Assembly (NCBI GenBank): GCA_003009815.1
Contig: PXPD01000049.1
Span: 1-7,044, forward strand
DNA: 7,044 bases
Direction: 5' to 3'
Source of the DNA: Nanohaloarchaea archaeon SW_4_43_9
Lineage (GTDB): Archaea > Nanohalarchaeota > Nanosalinia > Nanosalinales > Nanosalinaceae
Shown here: positions 1-5,181 of the stretch, piece by piece
Numbering within the stretch: the stretch's first letter is position 1
Layout: every line of letters starts with the position of its first letter
Position numbers and translations under genes: made by a program
The notes under the pieces: generated by a model
Told to the model about the DNA's origin: nothing
What the model saw: only the letters and a program-made list of their open reading frames with translations
Database searches by the model: none

Positions 1-2
1 TC

Positions 3-341
3 CTACCTCTAATCGCTGCTTTCATGTTTTACGGCCCGATAGGATTCTATTATATCCTATACGGCCAGCCTCTGAAGGGGACTCTGATACTGATCTTCGG
101 AATAGTCTTCCTAAATATTTTGTCGGAAGTAGTAATCAGGCCTTACATTGGTTCCAGACAAATGGATGAACATCCACTGATCATATTCACAGGATTCATA
201 GCCGGCCCATTGACTCTCGGCCTGAAAGGACTTATCCTCGGACCATTGATGCTGATCCTCTCCAAAGAATTTCTACTCAACTACAGCGAACTTGTTTCTG
301 AGAGACCTGACGAGAACCACAGCGAGGACAAGGAGGACTAG
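3..341 (+). CDS. AI-2E family (UPF0118) membrane transporter, C-terminal part (5' end outside window)
   Basis: The reading frame is open from the window edge (first full codon at base 3) to a TAG stop, so only the last 112 residues are present; the Met at 24 is internal. Visible are three hydrophobic stretches and the hallmark C-terminal block of AI-2E family proteins: a hydrophobic helix leading into VIRPYIGSRQMDEHPLI, then a Gly-rich helix and LGPLMLILSKEFL. Family members are polytopic inner-membrane proteins. Some export autoinducer-2 and related ones act as Na+(Li+)/H+ antiporters, so a role in ion balance in a salty habitat is possible but is inference. The end is a hydrophilic acidic tail of roughly 20 residues, and the DNA for it is antisense to the end of nob1 (65-bp convergent overlap). 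Family assignment is fairly secure; the substrate is unknown. Confidence 0.82.
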   Translation, partial: LPLIAAFMFYGPIGFYYILYGQPLKGTLILIFGIVFLNILSEVVIRPYIGSRQMDEHPLIIFTGFIAGPLTLGLKGLILGPLMLILSKEFLLNYSELVSERPDENHSEDKED

Positions 342-729
342 AAACCTCACTACCACAGTTACTGCATCTTTCCTGCCACCTAAACTTTTCCTCTATAGGA
401 TCATCTAGAAAACCTCTGATTTCAACGTCTGTATAAAGTGCAAGGTTCTGCAGAGCCTTATCATCGGTCAGAAGAGGAAGAGAACATTCCAAAGCGAGCG
501 CAAGCAGTTTCTCGTCAACCTCAGAAGTAGGAGAGTTAATATCATCTGACTTCTCCTTTACATCCTCTAATATAGATTCGTCCGGTTCCTGAACCTCATA
601 ATCCAGGTTGCTTAAAACATTTGCTGCGCCGTCACTCTCAACCTCTTCCGGTACTCCAGGAACTATCAAAATCTTATCTGAGATCTCCCCTCTACCATGA
701 ATCAATACGTTAGTATCAACAACCGGCAT
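277..729 (-). CDS. nob1: Ribosome-maturation endonuclease Nob1 (PIN domain plus zinc ribbon)
   Basis: A 150-residue protein matching archaeal Nob1, the endonuclease that cuts pre-16S rRNA at its mature 3' end during small-subunit assembly. The PIN domain spans about residues 1-115: it opens with VVDTNVLIHG (D5), has acidic residues E28/E29/E31 in the second motif, D72 in EVDEKLLALALE and the LLTDDKALQNLA motif (D89, D90). These acidic residues form the metal-binding nuclease centre in the family. A four-cysteine zinc ribbon follows: C122-x2-C125 and C134-x2-C137. The start codon sits about 26 bp after a TATA-like element, so the mRNA is probably leaderless. It diverges from the histone gene, and its last 21 codons, including the second zinc knuckle, overlap the opposing transporter gene. 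Size is normal for archaeal Nob1. Identification is strong. Confidence 0.9.
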   Translation of the reverse strand: MPVVDTNVLIHGRGEISDKILIVPGVPEEVESDGAANVLSNLDYEVQEPDESILEDVKEKSDDINSPTSEVDEKLLALALECSLPLLTDDKALQNLALYTDVEIRGFLDDPIEEKFRWQERCSNCGSEVSSPPCPRCGSRQVSQKQVRCS

Positions 730-748
730 AAACAGTGCTTAAATCCCT

Positions 749-758
749 ATTTATATAG
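749..758 (-). promoter_or_regulatory. Predicted TATA element of nob1
   Basis: On the minus strand this reads CTATATAAAT, a good archaeal TATA-box match. Its centre is about 25-26 bp before the nob1 ATG (729), the usual TATA-to-start-site distance, so transcription should begin at or next to the A of the ATG (leaderless). No Shine-Dalgarno is visible upstream of nob1, which fits. Confidence 0.6.
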
Positions 759-766
759 CTCTTAGG

Positions 767-782
767 CCGGTTGAAACCGGTT
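767..782. repeat. Nested CCGGTT palindrome between divergent promoters, candidate operator
   Basis: CCGGTT (767-772) and AACCGG (775-780) form a perfect inverted repeat around GA. AACCGGTT (775-782) is itself a perfect 8-bp palindrome, so CCGGTT also recurs as a direct repeat 10 bp apart (767 and 777). The site lies just upstream of the nob1 TATA element and abuts the histone TATA element, over the place where TFB would bind. A helical-turn spacing and this position suit a dimeric regulator, but this is inference. A further CCGGTT on the minus strand (721-726) falls in nob1 codons 2-3 and may be chance. Confidence 0.45.
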
Positions 783-784
783 GG

Positions 785-796
785 TATTAAAAATTA
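785..796 (+). promoter_or_regulatory. Predicted TATA element of the histone-aIF5A operon
   Basis: TATTAAAAATTA is the only strong AT-rich element before the histone gene. With its centre near 790, initiation is expected near 815-817, giving a leader of about 10-12 nt that would begin close to the GTGAT ribosome-binding sequence. This is the one first gene in the window whose TATA spacing (about 37 bp to ATG) does not predict a leaderless mRNA. Confidence 0.5.
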
Positions 797-815
797 GGGC
801 GATAATCTTCTGACT

Positions 816-820
816 GTGAT
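816..820 (+). promoter_or_regulatory. Ribosome-binding site of the histone gene
   Basis: GTGAT lies 6 nt before the ATG at 827 and is complementary to the archaeal 16S 3' tail core (GGAGGTGATC complement). The same pentamer precedes the next gene, which supports both start choices. Confidence 0.5.
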
Positions 821-826
821 ACAAAA

Positions 827-1024
827 ATGAGCCTACCAAACGCACCAATCGAAAGGATAATCAGAAAAGCAGGAGCTGAAAGAGTTTCAAAAGACGCAAT
901 AGAGGAACTGAGGAACGCAGTGGAAGATGTTGGAGAGGAAATAGCGAGAGACGCAGTAGAGATGGCAGAACACGCTAACAGGAAAACCGTGAAGGCCTCA
1001 GACGTAGAGCTTTCCACCAAGTGA
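827..1024 (+). CDS. Archaeal histone (HMf-type single histone fold)
   Basis: A 65-residue archaeal histone that dimerises and wraps DNA. It aligns without gaps to the Methanothermus HMf proteins: LPNAPIERIIRKAGAERVS at residues 3-21, with DNA-contacting R10 and R19, and the RKTVKASDVEL segment with K53-T54. H49 and D59, which bridge dimers into tetramers in HMfB, sit at the same positions. G16, needed for close stacking in extended archaeal nucleosomes, is kept. The protein ends about four residues before HMfB does, with no basic tail, and is slightly acidic overall (about 14 D/E against 11 K/R), as expected for a high-salt cytoplasm. It is the first gene of a two-gene unit; aIF5A starts 5 bp after its stop, and the stop lies inside the aIF5A Shine-Dalgarno. 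Confidence 0.95.
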   Translation: MSLPNAPIERIIRKAGAERVSKDAIEELRNAVEDVGEEIARDAVEMAEHANRKTVKASDVELSTK

Positions 1025-1025
1025 T
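1021..1025 (+). promoter_or_regulatory. Ribosome-binding site of aIF5A overlapping the histone stop codon
   Basis: GTGAT contains the histone TGA stop (1022-1024) and lies 4 nt before the aIF5A ATG. Ribosomes ending on the histone would therefore sit on the aIF5A initiation site, a layout typical of translational coupling. Confidence 0.55.
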
Positions 1026-1029
1026 TTAG

Positions 1030-1413
1030 ATGCCGACACAGATAGAAGCAGGAAAAGTAAGAGACGGCACCTATGTAATGATTGACGGAGAACCATGTGA
1101 GGTCAGAAACGTGTCCAAATCCAGTCCTGGAAAACATGGTTCGGCCAAGGCAAAGATCAAGGCAAAAGAAATCTTTGGTGGTAAAAACAAGCATGTTACA
1201 AAGCCTGTCGACTCTATGATGATGAGCCCTGATGTAGAGAAGAAGATAGGGCAAATCGTGTCCAAGGAAGGAAATATCGGACAGGTAATGGACATGGATA
1301 CCTACGAGACGGAAGAAATGGAGCTGCCAGAGGATCTCAGCGTTTCGGAAGGCCAAGAAATCGAGTACAAGAAAATTGAAGACAGAAGACTTGTACTTGG
1401 AGTAAGGGATTAA
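1030..1413 (+). CDS. eif5A: Translation factor aIF5A
   Basis: A 127-residue homologue of archaeal/eukaryotic IF5A, which binds the ribosome and relieves stalling at difficult peptide bonds. The N-terminal SH3-like domain (about 1-68) carries the modification loop SSPGKHGSAK, in which K35 is the lysine converted to hypusine or deoxyhypusine in this family. The C-terminal OB-fold domain spans about 69-127 and ends with the typical EIEYKKIEDRRLVLGVR-like strand region. Length is normal. It follows the histone gene by 5 bp and is probably co-transcribed and coupled with it. It converges on the pilin gene with a 31-bp spacer that shows no clear T-rich terminator. The modifying enzyme (deoxyhypusine synthase) is not encoded in this window. 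Confidence 0.95.
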   Translation: MPTQIEAGKVRDGTYVMIDGEPCEVRNVSKSSPGKHGSAKAKIKAKEIFGGKNKHVTKPVDSMMMSPDVEKKIGQIVSKEGNIGQVMDMDTYETEEMELPEDLSVSEGQEIEYKKIEDRRLVLGVRD

Positions 1414-1444
1414 GATAGAAGCTAGTCAAAGTTAATCTGGATAG

Positions 1445-1858
1445 TCAGTAATCAATATCCTGTTCAATGGAGGCCGCACATTCTGTTGAAGCTGCTCTTA
1501 TTCTGTCCTGCTTACCGTTCACCTTGATCCCGGTTGTGTTTATTACTCCATCACGGGGCAGATCAATTTTATCTCCTTTATTACTTGGATAGACAATTAC
1601 CTGTACAATCCCTAGATCGCCGCCATCAGCTCTCAGTGTGGCGTTCACCCAGTTGTTGGAAGGCCCTGTACTTATCCTGTCTATACCTATAGTTTTCTCA
1701 GAGCAGTCTATAACCTCACTTTGTGTGTCTGATGTATCCTGAGTTGAGCTTTCTACAAGTCCCCCTGACCATTCACTGAATAATCCCCCGATCGCCATAA
1801 CAAATGCAAGAAGCATCACTGCAGCTATCAAAGGCGAAATTCCTTTTCTTGATATCAT
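1445..1858 (-). CDS. Type IV pilin-like protein with class III signal peptide
   Basis: A 137-residue protein with the archaeal type IV pilin/archaellin N-terminal signature: a short basic leader MISRKG, then a helix ISPLIAAVMLLAFVMAIGGLF (residues 7-27). Prepilin peptidase (PibD/ArlK type) would cut after G6, leaving the hydrophobic helix to pack in a fibre core. The rest is a predicted beta-rich extracellular domain rich in Ser/Thr/Asp. It has two N-glycosylation sequons (N72-A-T, N107-T-T) and two cysteines (C52, C127), which could form a disulfide between the start and end of the head domain. No assembly ATPase or membrane platform gene is nearby, so it is a solitary pilin gene. A TATA-like element about 26 bp upstream suggests a leaderless mRNA. 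Start choice is supported by the leader peptide beginning at this Met. Whether it forms pili, adhesins or part of an archaellum cannot be told. Confidence 0.8.
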   Translation of the reverse strand: MISRKGISPLIAAVMLLAFVMAIGGLFSEWSGGLVESSTQDTSDTQSEVIDCSEKTIGIDRISTGPSNNWVNATLRADGGDLGIVQVIVYPSNKGDKIDLPRDGVINTTGIKVNGKQDRIRAASTECAASIEQDIDY

Positions 1859-1880
1859 ATGATGGATTCATAATCTCCTG

Positions 1881-1890
1881 AATAAAAAGG
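1881..1890 (-). promoter_or_regulatory. Predicted TATA element of the pilin gene
   Basis: The minus strand reads CCTTTTTATT; its centre is about 27 bp before the pilin ATG at 1858, predicting a leaderless transcript. An AGGAG on the minus strand (1874-1878) lies about 16 nt before the ATG, too far to be a convincing ribosome-binding site. Confidence 0.45.
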
Positions 1891-1910
1891 TTTTAGGAGC
1901 CGGATCAAAG

Positions 1911-1920
1911 GATTATTATT
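1911..1920 (+). promoter_or_regulatory. Predicted TATA element of the cca-adkA operon
   Basis: GATTATTATT lies with its centre about 27 bp before the cca ATG (1943), and no Shine-Dalgarno is visible between them, so the mRNA is probably leaderless. It shares the 84-bp spacer with the divergent pilin promoter; the two elements are about 31 bp apart. Confidence 0.45.
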
Positions 1921-1942
1921 GACGCTTTGAACAGTTTCTATT

Positions 1943-3301
1943 ATGGAATGGAAGAGACTAAGAGAAAAAATAATTGAAGGAACATATCCTAGGGAACAAG
2001 AACTGGAAGAACTCAGGCAGAAATACAGAGAAATATCTGATTTCATAGAGAGAGAGTTTGGTATGTCGACACACTTTGCAGGTTCAGCTTCACGTGGCAC
2101 CTGTATGAAAAATGACGGAGACCTAGATATATTTATCCTCTTCCAAGAAGAGACTGATGATTTAGAGCTGGAAAACAGAGGCCTGGAGATAGGGAAGGAA
2201 ACATTCCAACAGTTTGGAGGAGATTTTGAGGTAGATTATGCAGAGCATCCTTACACTAAAGGCGAAATAGACGGTTATGAGGTTGAAATTGTTCCCTGCT
2301 ACGGCACAAACCCGGAAAACATCAAGAGCAGCGTTGACAGGACACCTCACCATTCCAAATGGGTTAAAGAAAATCTTACAGAAGAAGAAAGAAAGGACAC
2401 TGTTATATTAAAGAACTTCCTGGATTCAATGGACCTATACGGCTCATCGCTGAAAACTCAGGGGTTTTCAGGCTATCTATGTGAGATACTGGTGAATCAT
2501 TACGGTGGTTTCCACGAACTGGTAAAATCTGTGGCTGACTGGGAAGATGAGAAACTGATTGATCCTGAAAATCAACATAACGGAGAATTATCTGAGAGAC
2601 TTGAGAAAAAGTTCAGTGATGAACCACTAAAGGTTATCGATCCAGTAGATGAGGAGAGAAATGTTGCATCGGTTCTAAGCCTCGAGAATTACTCCAGATT
2701 TATTTACCTTTGCTGGCGGTTTAGGCAGAATCCTGGAATGGGTTTCTTCAAGGACGAAGAAAGAAATTATTCGGAGTTTAGGATCAAACAGGAGCTGAAG
2801 AGGAGGAGTGATTTCCTCTTACTGGAGTTTGGAAGCATAGAAGAAGTGGATGACATTATTTACCCTCAGATGAGGAAAACAATGAGAAGGCTGAACAACG
2901 AACTGGAAAAGAAAGAATTTCGGATCTACGAGAGCGGATTCTATGTAGACCAGAAGACTAAAATATTCTTCGAACTGGATAGAGAACTACCTGAAATGCG
3001 GGAGATGAAAGGACCTAAAGTTTTCCACAGCGAGGAACATCTCTCTGAGTTCACCTCCAAATATGAAAACGTTTTTATCAAAAAGGATAGGATGTTTGCG
3101 AAGACTGAAAGGAAGTTTACCGATGCGAAAAGATTCCTGGAAGCGTTTCTCTCAGATGATCTCGAGGGAAAAGGTATACCGGGAAATGTAGCGGAAAAGC
3201 TGGAGAATTATAGCTTTAAAGATCCGCTGGAAAGCGACTCGGAATGGTTAAATTACTTGGGAGAGAAACTCCATTTACAGTACGAAGGTGAAAATGAATA
3301 A
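1943..3301 (+). CDS. cca: CCA-adding enzyme (archaeal class I tRNA nucleotidyltransferase)
   Basis: A 452-residue enzyme that builds and repairs the CCA end of tRNAs without a nucleic acid template; the Archaeoglobus enzyme is of similar length (about 437). The N-terminal nucleotidyltransferase fold has the GSAS motif (47-50) followed by RGT, and the first two metal-binding carboxylates D60 and D62 in DGDLDIFILF. The third carboxylate lies in YEVEIVPCY (residues 112-120) and is Glu (E115) where the Archaeoglobus enzyme has Asp. Further family blocks are SSVDRTPHHSKW (129-140), KTQGFSGYLCE (171-181) and VIDPVDEERNVASVLS in the central domain; the tRNA-binding tail domain follows from about residue 270. 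The stop overlaps the adkA start by one base (TAATG), so the two genes form an operon. Identification is strong; activity with Glu at position 115 is inferred. Confidence 0.93.
   Translation: MEWKRLREKIIEGTYPREQELEELRQKYREISDFIEREFGMSTHFAGSASRGTCMKNDGDLDIFILFQEETDDLELENRGLEIGKETFQQFGGDFEVDYAEHPYTKGEIDGYEVEIVPCYGTNPENIKSSVDRTPHHSKWVKENLTEEERKDTVILKNFLDSMDLYGSSLKTQGFSGYLCEILVNHYGGFHELVKSVADWEDEKLIDPENQHNGELSERLEKKFSDEPLKVIDPVDEERNVASVLSLENYSRFIYLCWRFRQNPGMGFFKDEERNYSEFRIKQELKRRSDFLLLEFGSIEEVDDIIYPQMRKTMRRLNNELEKKEFRIYESGFYVDQKTKIFFELDRELPEMREMKGPKVFHSEEHLSEFTSKYENVFIKKDRMFAKTERKFTDAKRFLEAFLSDDLEGKGIPGNVAEKLENYSFKDPLESDSEWLNYLGEKLHLQYEGENE
3285..3291 (+). promoter_or_regulatory. Ribosome-binding site of adkA
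   Basis: AAGGTGA, within the last codons of cca, lies 9 nt before the adkA ATG at 3301 and matches the archaeal anti-Shine-Dalgarno well. It supports this start over the out-of-frame ATG at 3294. Confidence 0.6.
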
Positions 3302-3870
3302 TGGGAGAAGTCAATATATTGATCGGGCTTTCAGGAGTTGGGAAAGGCACAGTACTTGAACAGGCAATGCTTCTATCGGACAAAGATTACAAGCTCATAA
3401 ACTATGGAGACAGAATGCTGGAAACAGCGAAAAACGAAGGCCTGGTCGGAAGCCGGGATGAACTCAAGGAAATGTCTCCGGAAGAAAACAAGAGAATACA
3501 GAAAAAAGCAGCCAAGGAGATATTGGAGGAATCTGAAGAGGAAGATATTATTGTAGAGACTCACGCCGCAATCCAGACCCCGTTTGGTTATATTCCAGGA
3601 TTACCACAGTGGACTGTAGAAAACCTGGAGCCAGAGAAAATTATAATGCTGACCGCTTCTCCCAAAGCAATATGGGAGAGAACAAAGGAAGACGACTCCC
3701 GGGACAGAGAGCACCAAGAAGTAGACCAGATTCGTGAGTACCAGAAAGTAGCCCGGGAAATGGCTTCCACATGTGCAGTAATAACAGGCGCATACCTCAC
3801 AATTATAGAAAACAGAGATGGAAAGGCAGAGAGATCAGCCGAAAAGCTACTGAAAACCCTCCGAGCCTGA
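3301..3870 (+). CDS. adkA: Archaeal adenylate kinase
   Basis: A 189-residue archaeal-type adenylate kinase (AdkA), converting ATP and AMP to two ADP in the cytoplasm. The P-loop is GLSGVGKGT (9-17), where most archaeal AdkA proteins have Pro in place of S11. The AMP/core signature is VETHAAIQTPFGYIPGLPQW (85-104), with Glu where the usual sequence has Asp (VDTH). Arg-rich stretches at 133-145 (SRDREHQEVDQIR) and the late block TGAYLTIIEN (162-171) also match the archaeal family rather than bacterial Adk, which has a different lid. Length is typical (about 190). It overlaps the cca stop by one base and is likely translated from the same mRNA. Its last 24 bp overlap the opposing membrane protein gene. 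Confidence 0.9.
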   Translation: MGEVNILIGLSGVGKGTVLEQAMLLSDKDYKLINYGDRMLETAKNEGLVGSRDELKEMSPEENKRIQKKAAKEILEESEEEDIIVETHAAIQTPFGYIPGLPQWTVENLEPEKIIMLTASPKAIWERTKEDDSRDREHQEVDQIREYQKVAREMASTCAVITGAYLTIIENRDGKAERSAEKLLKTLRA

Positions 3871-4584
3871 CTGCTCAAAGTAGAAGGTAGGAGACACGGT
3901 AAAGATATAGGTATTCACAACCGAGGAAACAAGCCTTCCGGCCACAAATCCTACATAACCAAGTTTCTCAAGAAATCCGGCGGAAGAAAAAGCCAGACCG
4001 ACAAGCAGAAATGAAGAAGCTAGGAGAGAAGTCACAACTTTTCTATTTCTATTTGAACTTTCTATAGAACTTCCTAAAGCCTCGCGAAAACTGCTGTCGA
4101 CAACCAATGTAACCGGCAGAAAGTATCCAAGGTAACTAATAATTAACACTGCGAACAGGAAGAAAACAGCCGCAAAAACAAGATACATCATGTTTCCGGT
4201 AACCGAATAAACCCCGTAACCAGCAGTGAATACTACAGAAATGATTAGCCCTGCAACTATAGTCGCAGCAGAAGCCTTCAGAACATTTGAATATTTCCTC
4301 ATTACTGCAACAAAACTCCTGTAGAGAGACGTTTCGGAGGATTTAACCATAACAGATAACATCATTGAGGAGTAAACACCCATGATTGAAAGCATGAAAA
4401 GAGATCCAAACATCAAAACTATCGCATTATACGGATTCATACGGGAGATGGTCGAGGGCGATGATATCAGATAGACGAGGAAAAGAGAAGCAGTTAAAGT
4501 AGAGAAAATTTTAGGCACAAATAAACGCGGCTTATCTAGAAGTAGCCCGAAACTTTTCACAAGCACTTGCCAGACATCACTCAT
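3847..4584 (-). CDS. Polytopic membrane protein of unknown function
   Basis: A 245-residue integral membrane protein with about six hydrophobic helices (roughly residues 25-43, 53-78, 104-128, 131-161, 184-206 and 210-235). Short basic loops (such as MRKYSNVLK at about 95-103 and SSNRNRKVV at about 177-185) suggest cytoplasmic loops. The two halves each hold a short Arg/Lys-containing amphipathic segment before a helix pair, with SFREALGSSIESSNRNRK resembling the loop seen in archaeal DUF4013/DUF7847-type proteins annotated as related to the glycerophosphodiester phosphodiesterase membrane domain. That likeness is a weak recollection, and I assign no function. There is no signal peptide and no enzyme motif. 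A TATA-like element about 27 bp upstream suggests a leaderless mRNA. The 3' end overlaps adkA by 24 bp. Confidence 0.72.
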   Translation of the reverse strand: MSDVWQVLVKSFGLLLDKPRLFVPKIFSTLTASLFLVYLISSPSTISRMNPYNAIVLMFGSLFMLSIMGVYSSMMLSVMVKSSETSLYRSFVAVMRKYSNVLKASAATIVAGLIISVVFTAGYGVYSVTGNMMYLVFAAVFFLFAVLIISYLGYFLPVTLVVDSSFREALGSSIESSNRNRKVVTSLLASSFLLVGLAFSSAGFLEKLGYVGFVAGRLVSSVVNTYIFTVSPTFYFEQSGSEGFQ

Positions 4585-4608
4585 ACAAGAAAAGTTTGAT
4601 ATGACTCC

Positions 4609-4614
4609 GTATAA
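4609..4614 (-). promoter_or_regulatory. Predicted TATA element of the membrane protein gene
   Basis: The minus strand reads TTATAC, preceded by AAAGG as a possible TFB contact, centred about 27 bp before the ATG at 4584. The spacing matches the other first genes here and predicts a leaderless mRNA. It is a weaker TATA match than most. Confidence 0.35.
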
Positions 4615-4620
4615 CCTTTA

Positions 4621-4681
4621 CCTCAGAAGCAATTGTTATTCTAAAGTAAATACAATTGAGAGGTTCTATGCCGGCTTTTTT
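4621..4681 (+). repeat. Imperfect inverted repeat followed by a T-run in the divergent spacer
   Basis: CAATTGT (4630-4636) is complementary to ACAATTG (4652-4658) across a 15-nt loop, and outer CCTC (4621-4624) pairs with GAGG (4660-4663) across unequal bulges. GCCGGC (4670-4675) and six T (4676-4681) follow. The stem could be an operator for the flanking promoters, or the stem plus T-run could end a short plus-strand transcript. The rest of the 148-bp spacer (4585-4732) holds only the two promoters. Confidence 0.3.
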
Positions 4682-4701
4682 ATCCAAAAGCGCCACAATG
4701 A

Positions 4702-4708
4702 TTAAAAG
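4702..4708 (+). promoter_or_regulatory. Predicted TATA element of the small acidic protein gene
   Basis: TTAAAAG, centred about 28 bp before the ATG at 4733, with no Shine-Dalgarno between; the mRNA is likely leaderless. Confidence 0.45.
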
Positions 4709-4732
4709 AGTTAACTGCAACTGTTTAGATAT

Positions 4733-5014
4733 ATGGCGAGCCTTTGGGACATCGGTAAAAGCACTGAGGAAAAGCTCGCCGATGAATTGAAAGACAATGG
4801 CAAATTTCAGGAAATGGTTGAGCAGCACAGGGACAAATTCGAACCAAGATTCGAGGACAACATGAGTGAAGAAGTACCAACACATCCATACAAGATCTAC
4901 CGTAATATAGTAGAGTCAAATGAACTTAGCGACGAGGAAAAAGTAGCACTTGAACAGATGAAGGACGAATTCGCAGAGAAATGGCAAACACTCAAAAGCA
5001 CGCACTCAAACTAG
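4733..5014 (+). CDS. Small acidic protein of unknown function
   Basis: A 93-residue protein that I do not recognise. It is highly charged and acidic, with no signal peptide, membrane segment, cysteine pair or metal motif, so it is presumably cytoplasmic. Two regions look helical: residues 8-45 (STEEKLADELKDNGKFQEMV and following) and 65-88 (LSDEEKVALEQMKDEFAEKW). They are joined by a Pro/His/Tyr linker around EVPTHPYKIYRNI (47-59), which would suit a helical hairpin or small helical bundle. The acidic composition matches the other proteins in the window, and a correctly placed TATA-like element upstream and a T-rich terminator downstream argue that it is a real monocistronic gene. It converges on elp3 with a 167-bp gap. 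Confidence 0.65.
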   Translation: MASLWDIGKSTEEKLADELKDNGKFQEMVEQHRDKFEPRFEDNMSEEVPTHPYKIYRNIVESNELSDEEKVALEQMKDEFAEKWQTLKSTHSN

Positions 5015-5030
5015 ATTTCATCGGTGAGGA

Positions 5031-5069
5031 CTTCCCAAGGGGAGGGGAGACCACCATTATTTTTCTTTT
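5031..5069 (+). terminator. Probable transcription terminator of the small acidic protein gene
   Basis: A short possible hairpin (CTTCC at 5031-5035 with GGGAG at 5040-5044) is followed by a T-rich tract, TTATTTTTCTTTT (5057-5069), starting 43 bp after the stop codon. Archaeal RNA polymerase ends transcription on such T-rich tracts, with or without a hairpin. Confidence 0.5.
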
Positions 5070-5076
5070 CAAAAAT

Positions 5077-5181
5077 TTACTCGGCCCCTCTATCCAACTC
5101 TGTAGAAAACTCAGTGCAGGAATATTCTCCATAAGTATGAACGCCCTCTAGATCTCTAAGTTTGAGTCTCCGAGCACCAGA
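5077..5181 (-). other. 34 open codons in frame after the elp3 stop, no start codon
   Basis: Reading on from the elp3 TGA, the same frame stays open for 34 codons to a TAA (5077-5079). The predicted peptide begins SGARRLKLRDLEG and is charged with one Cys. No ATG or GTG start exists in it, and Elp3 proteins normally end in the GPYMVK-like motif present just before the TGA. An open run of this length is expected by chance about one time in five, so it is more likely 3' untranslated DNA than coding. The 167-bp spacer otherwise contains only the opposing terminator. Confidence 0.2.

Noticed and set aside
787..1356. A 189-codon open frame on the minus strand opposite histone and aIF5A
   Set aside because: It is antisense to two certain genes, its product is low-quality (Ser/Phe/Leu-rich with many His and Cys), and it has no fitting promoter or family likeness.
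1414..1444. Possible terminator between the convergent aIF5A and pilin genes
   Set aside because: The 31-bp spacer has neither a T-run of useful length nor a hairpin on either strand.
1865..1874. ATG on the minus strand upstream of the pilin start, preceded by AGGAG
   Set aside because: It is 13 nt upstream and out of frame with the pilin; the frame it opens is not pilin-like, while the class III leader starts cleanly at 1858.
5015..5134. Thirty-nine open codons in frame after the stop of the small acidic protein gene
   Set aside because: The frame runs through the T-rich terminator, giving a Phe run, and a stretch this long is expected by chance about one time in seven; it also lies antisense to the open run after elp3.
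5161..5181. A CCGAGCACCA string on the plus strand resembling a tRNA 3' end
   Set aside because: The preceding bases do not form a T-arm (stem bases mismatch and the TTCRA loop is absent), and no anticodon or D-arm can be placed upstream.
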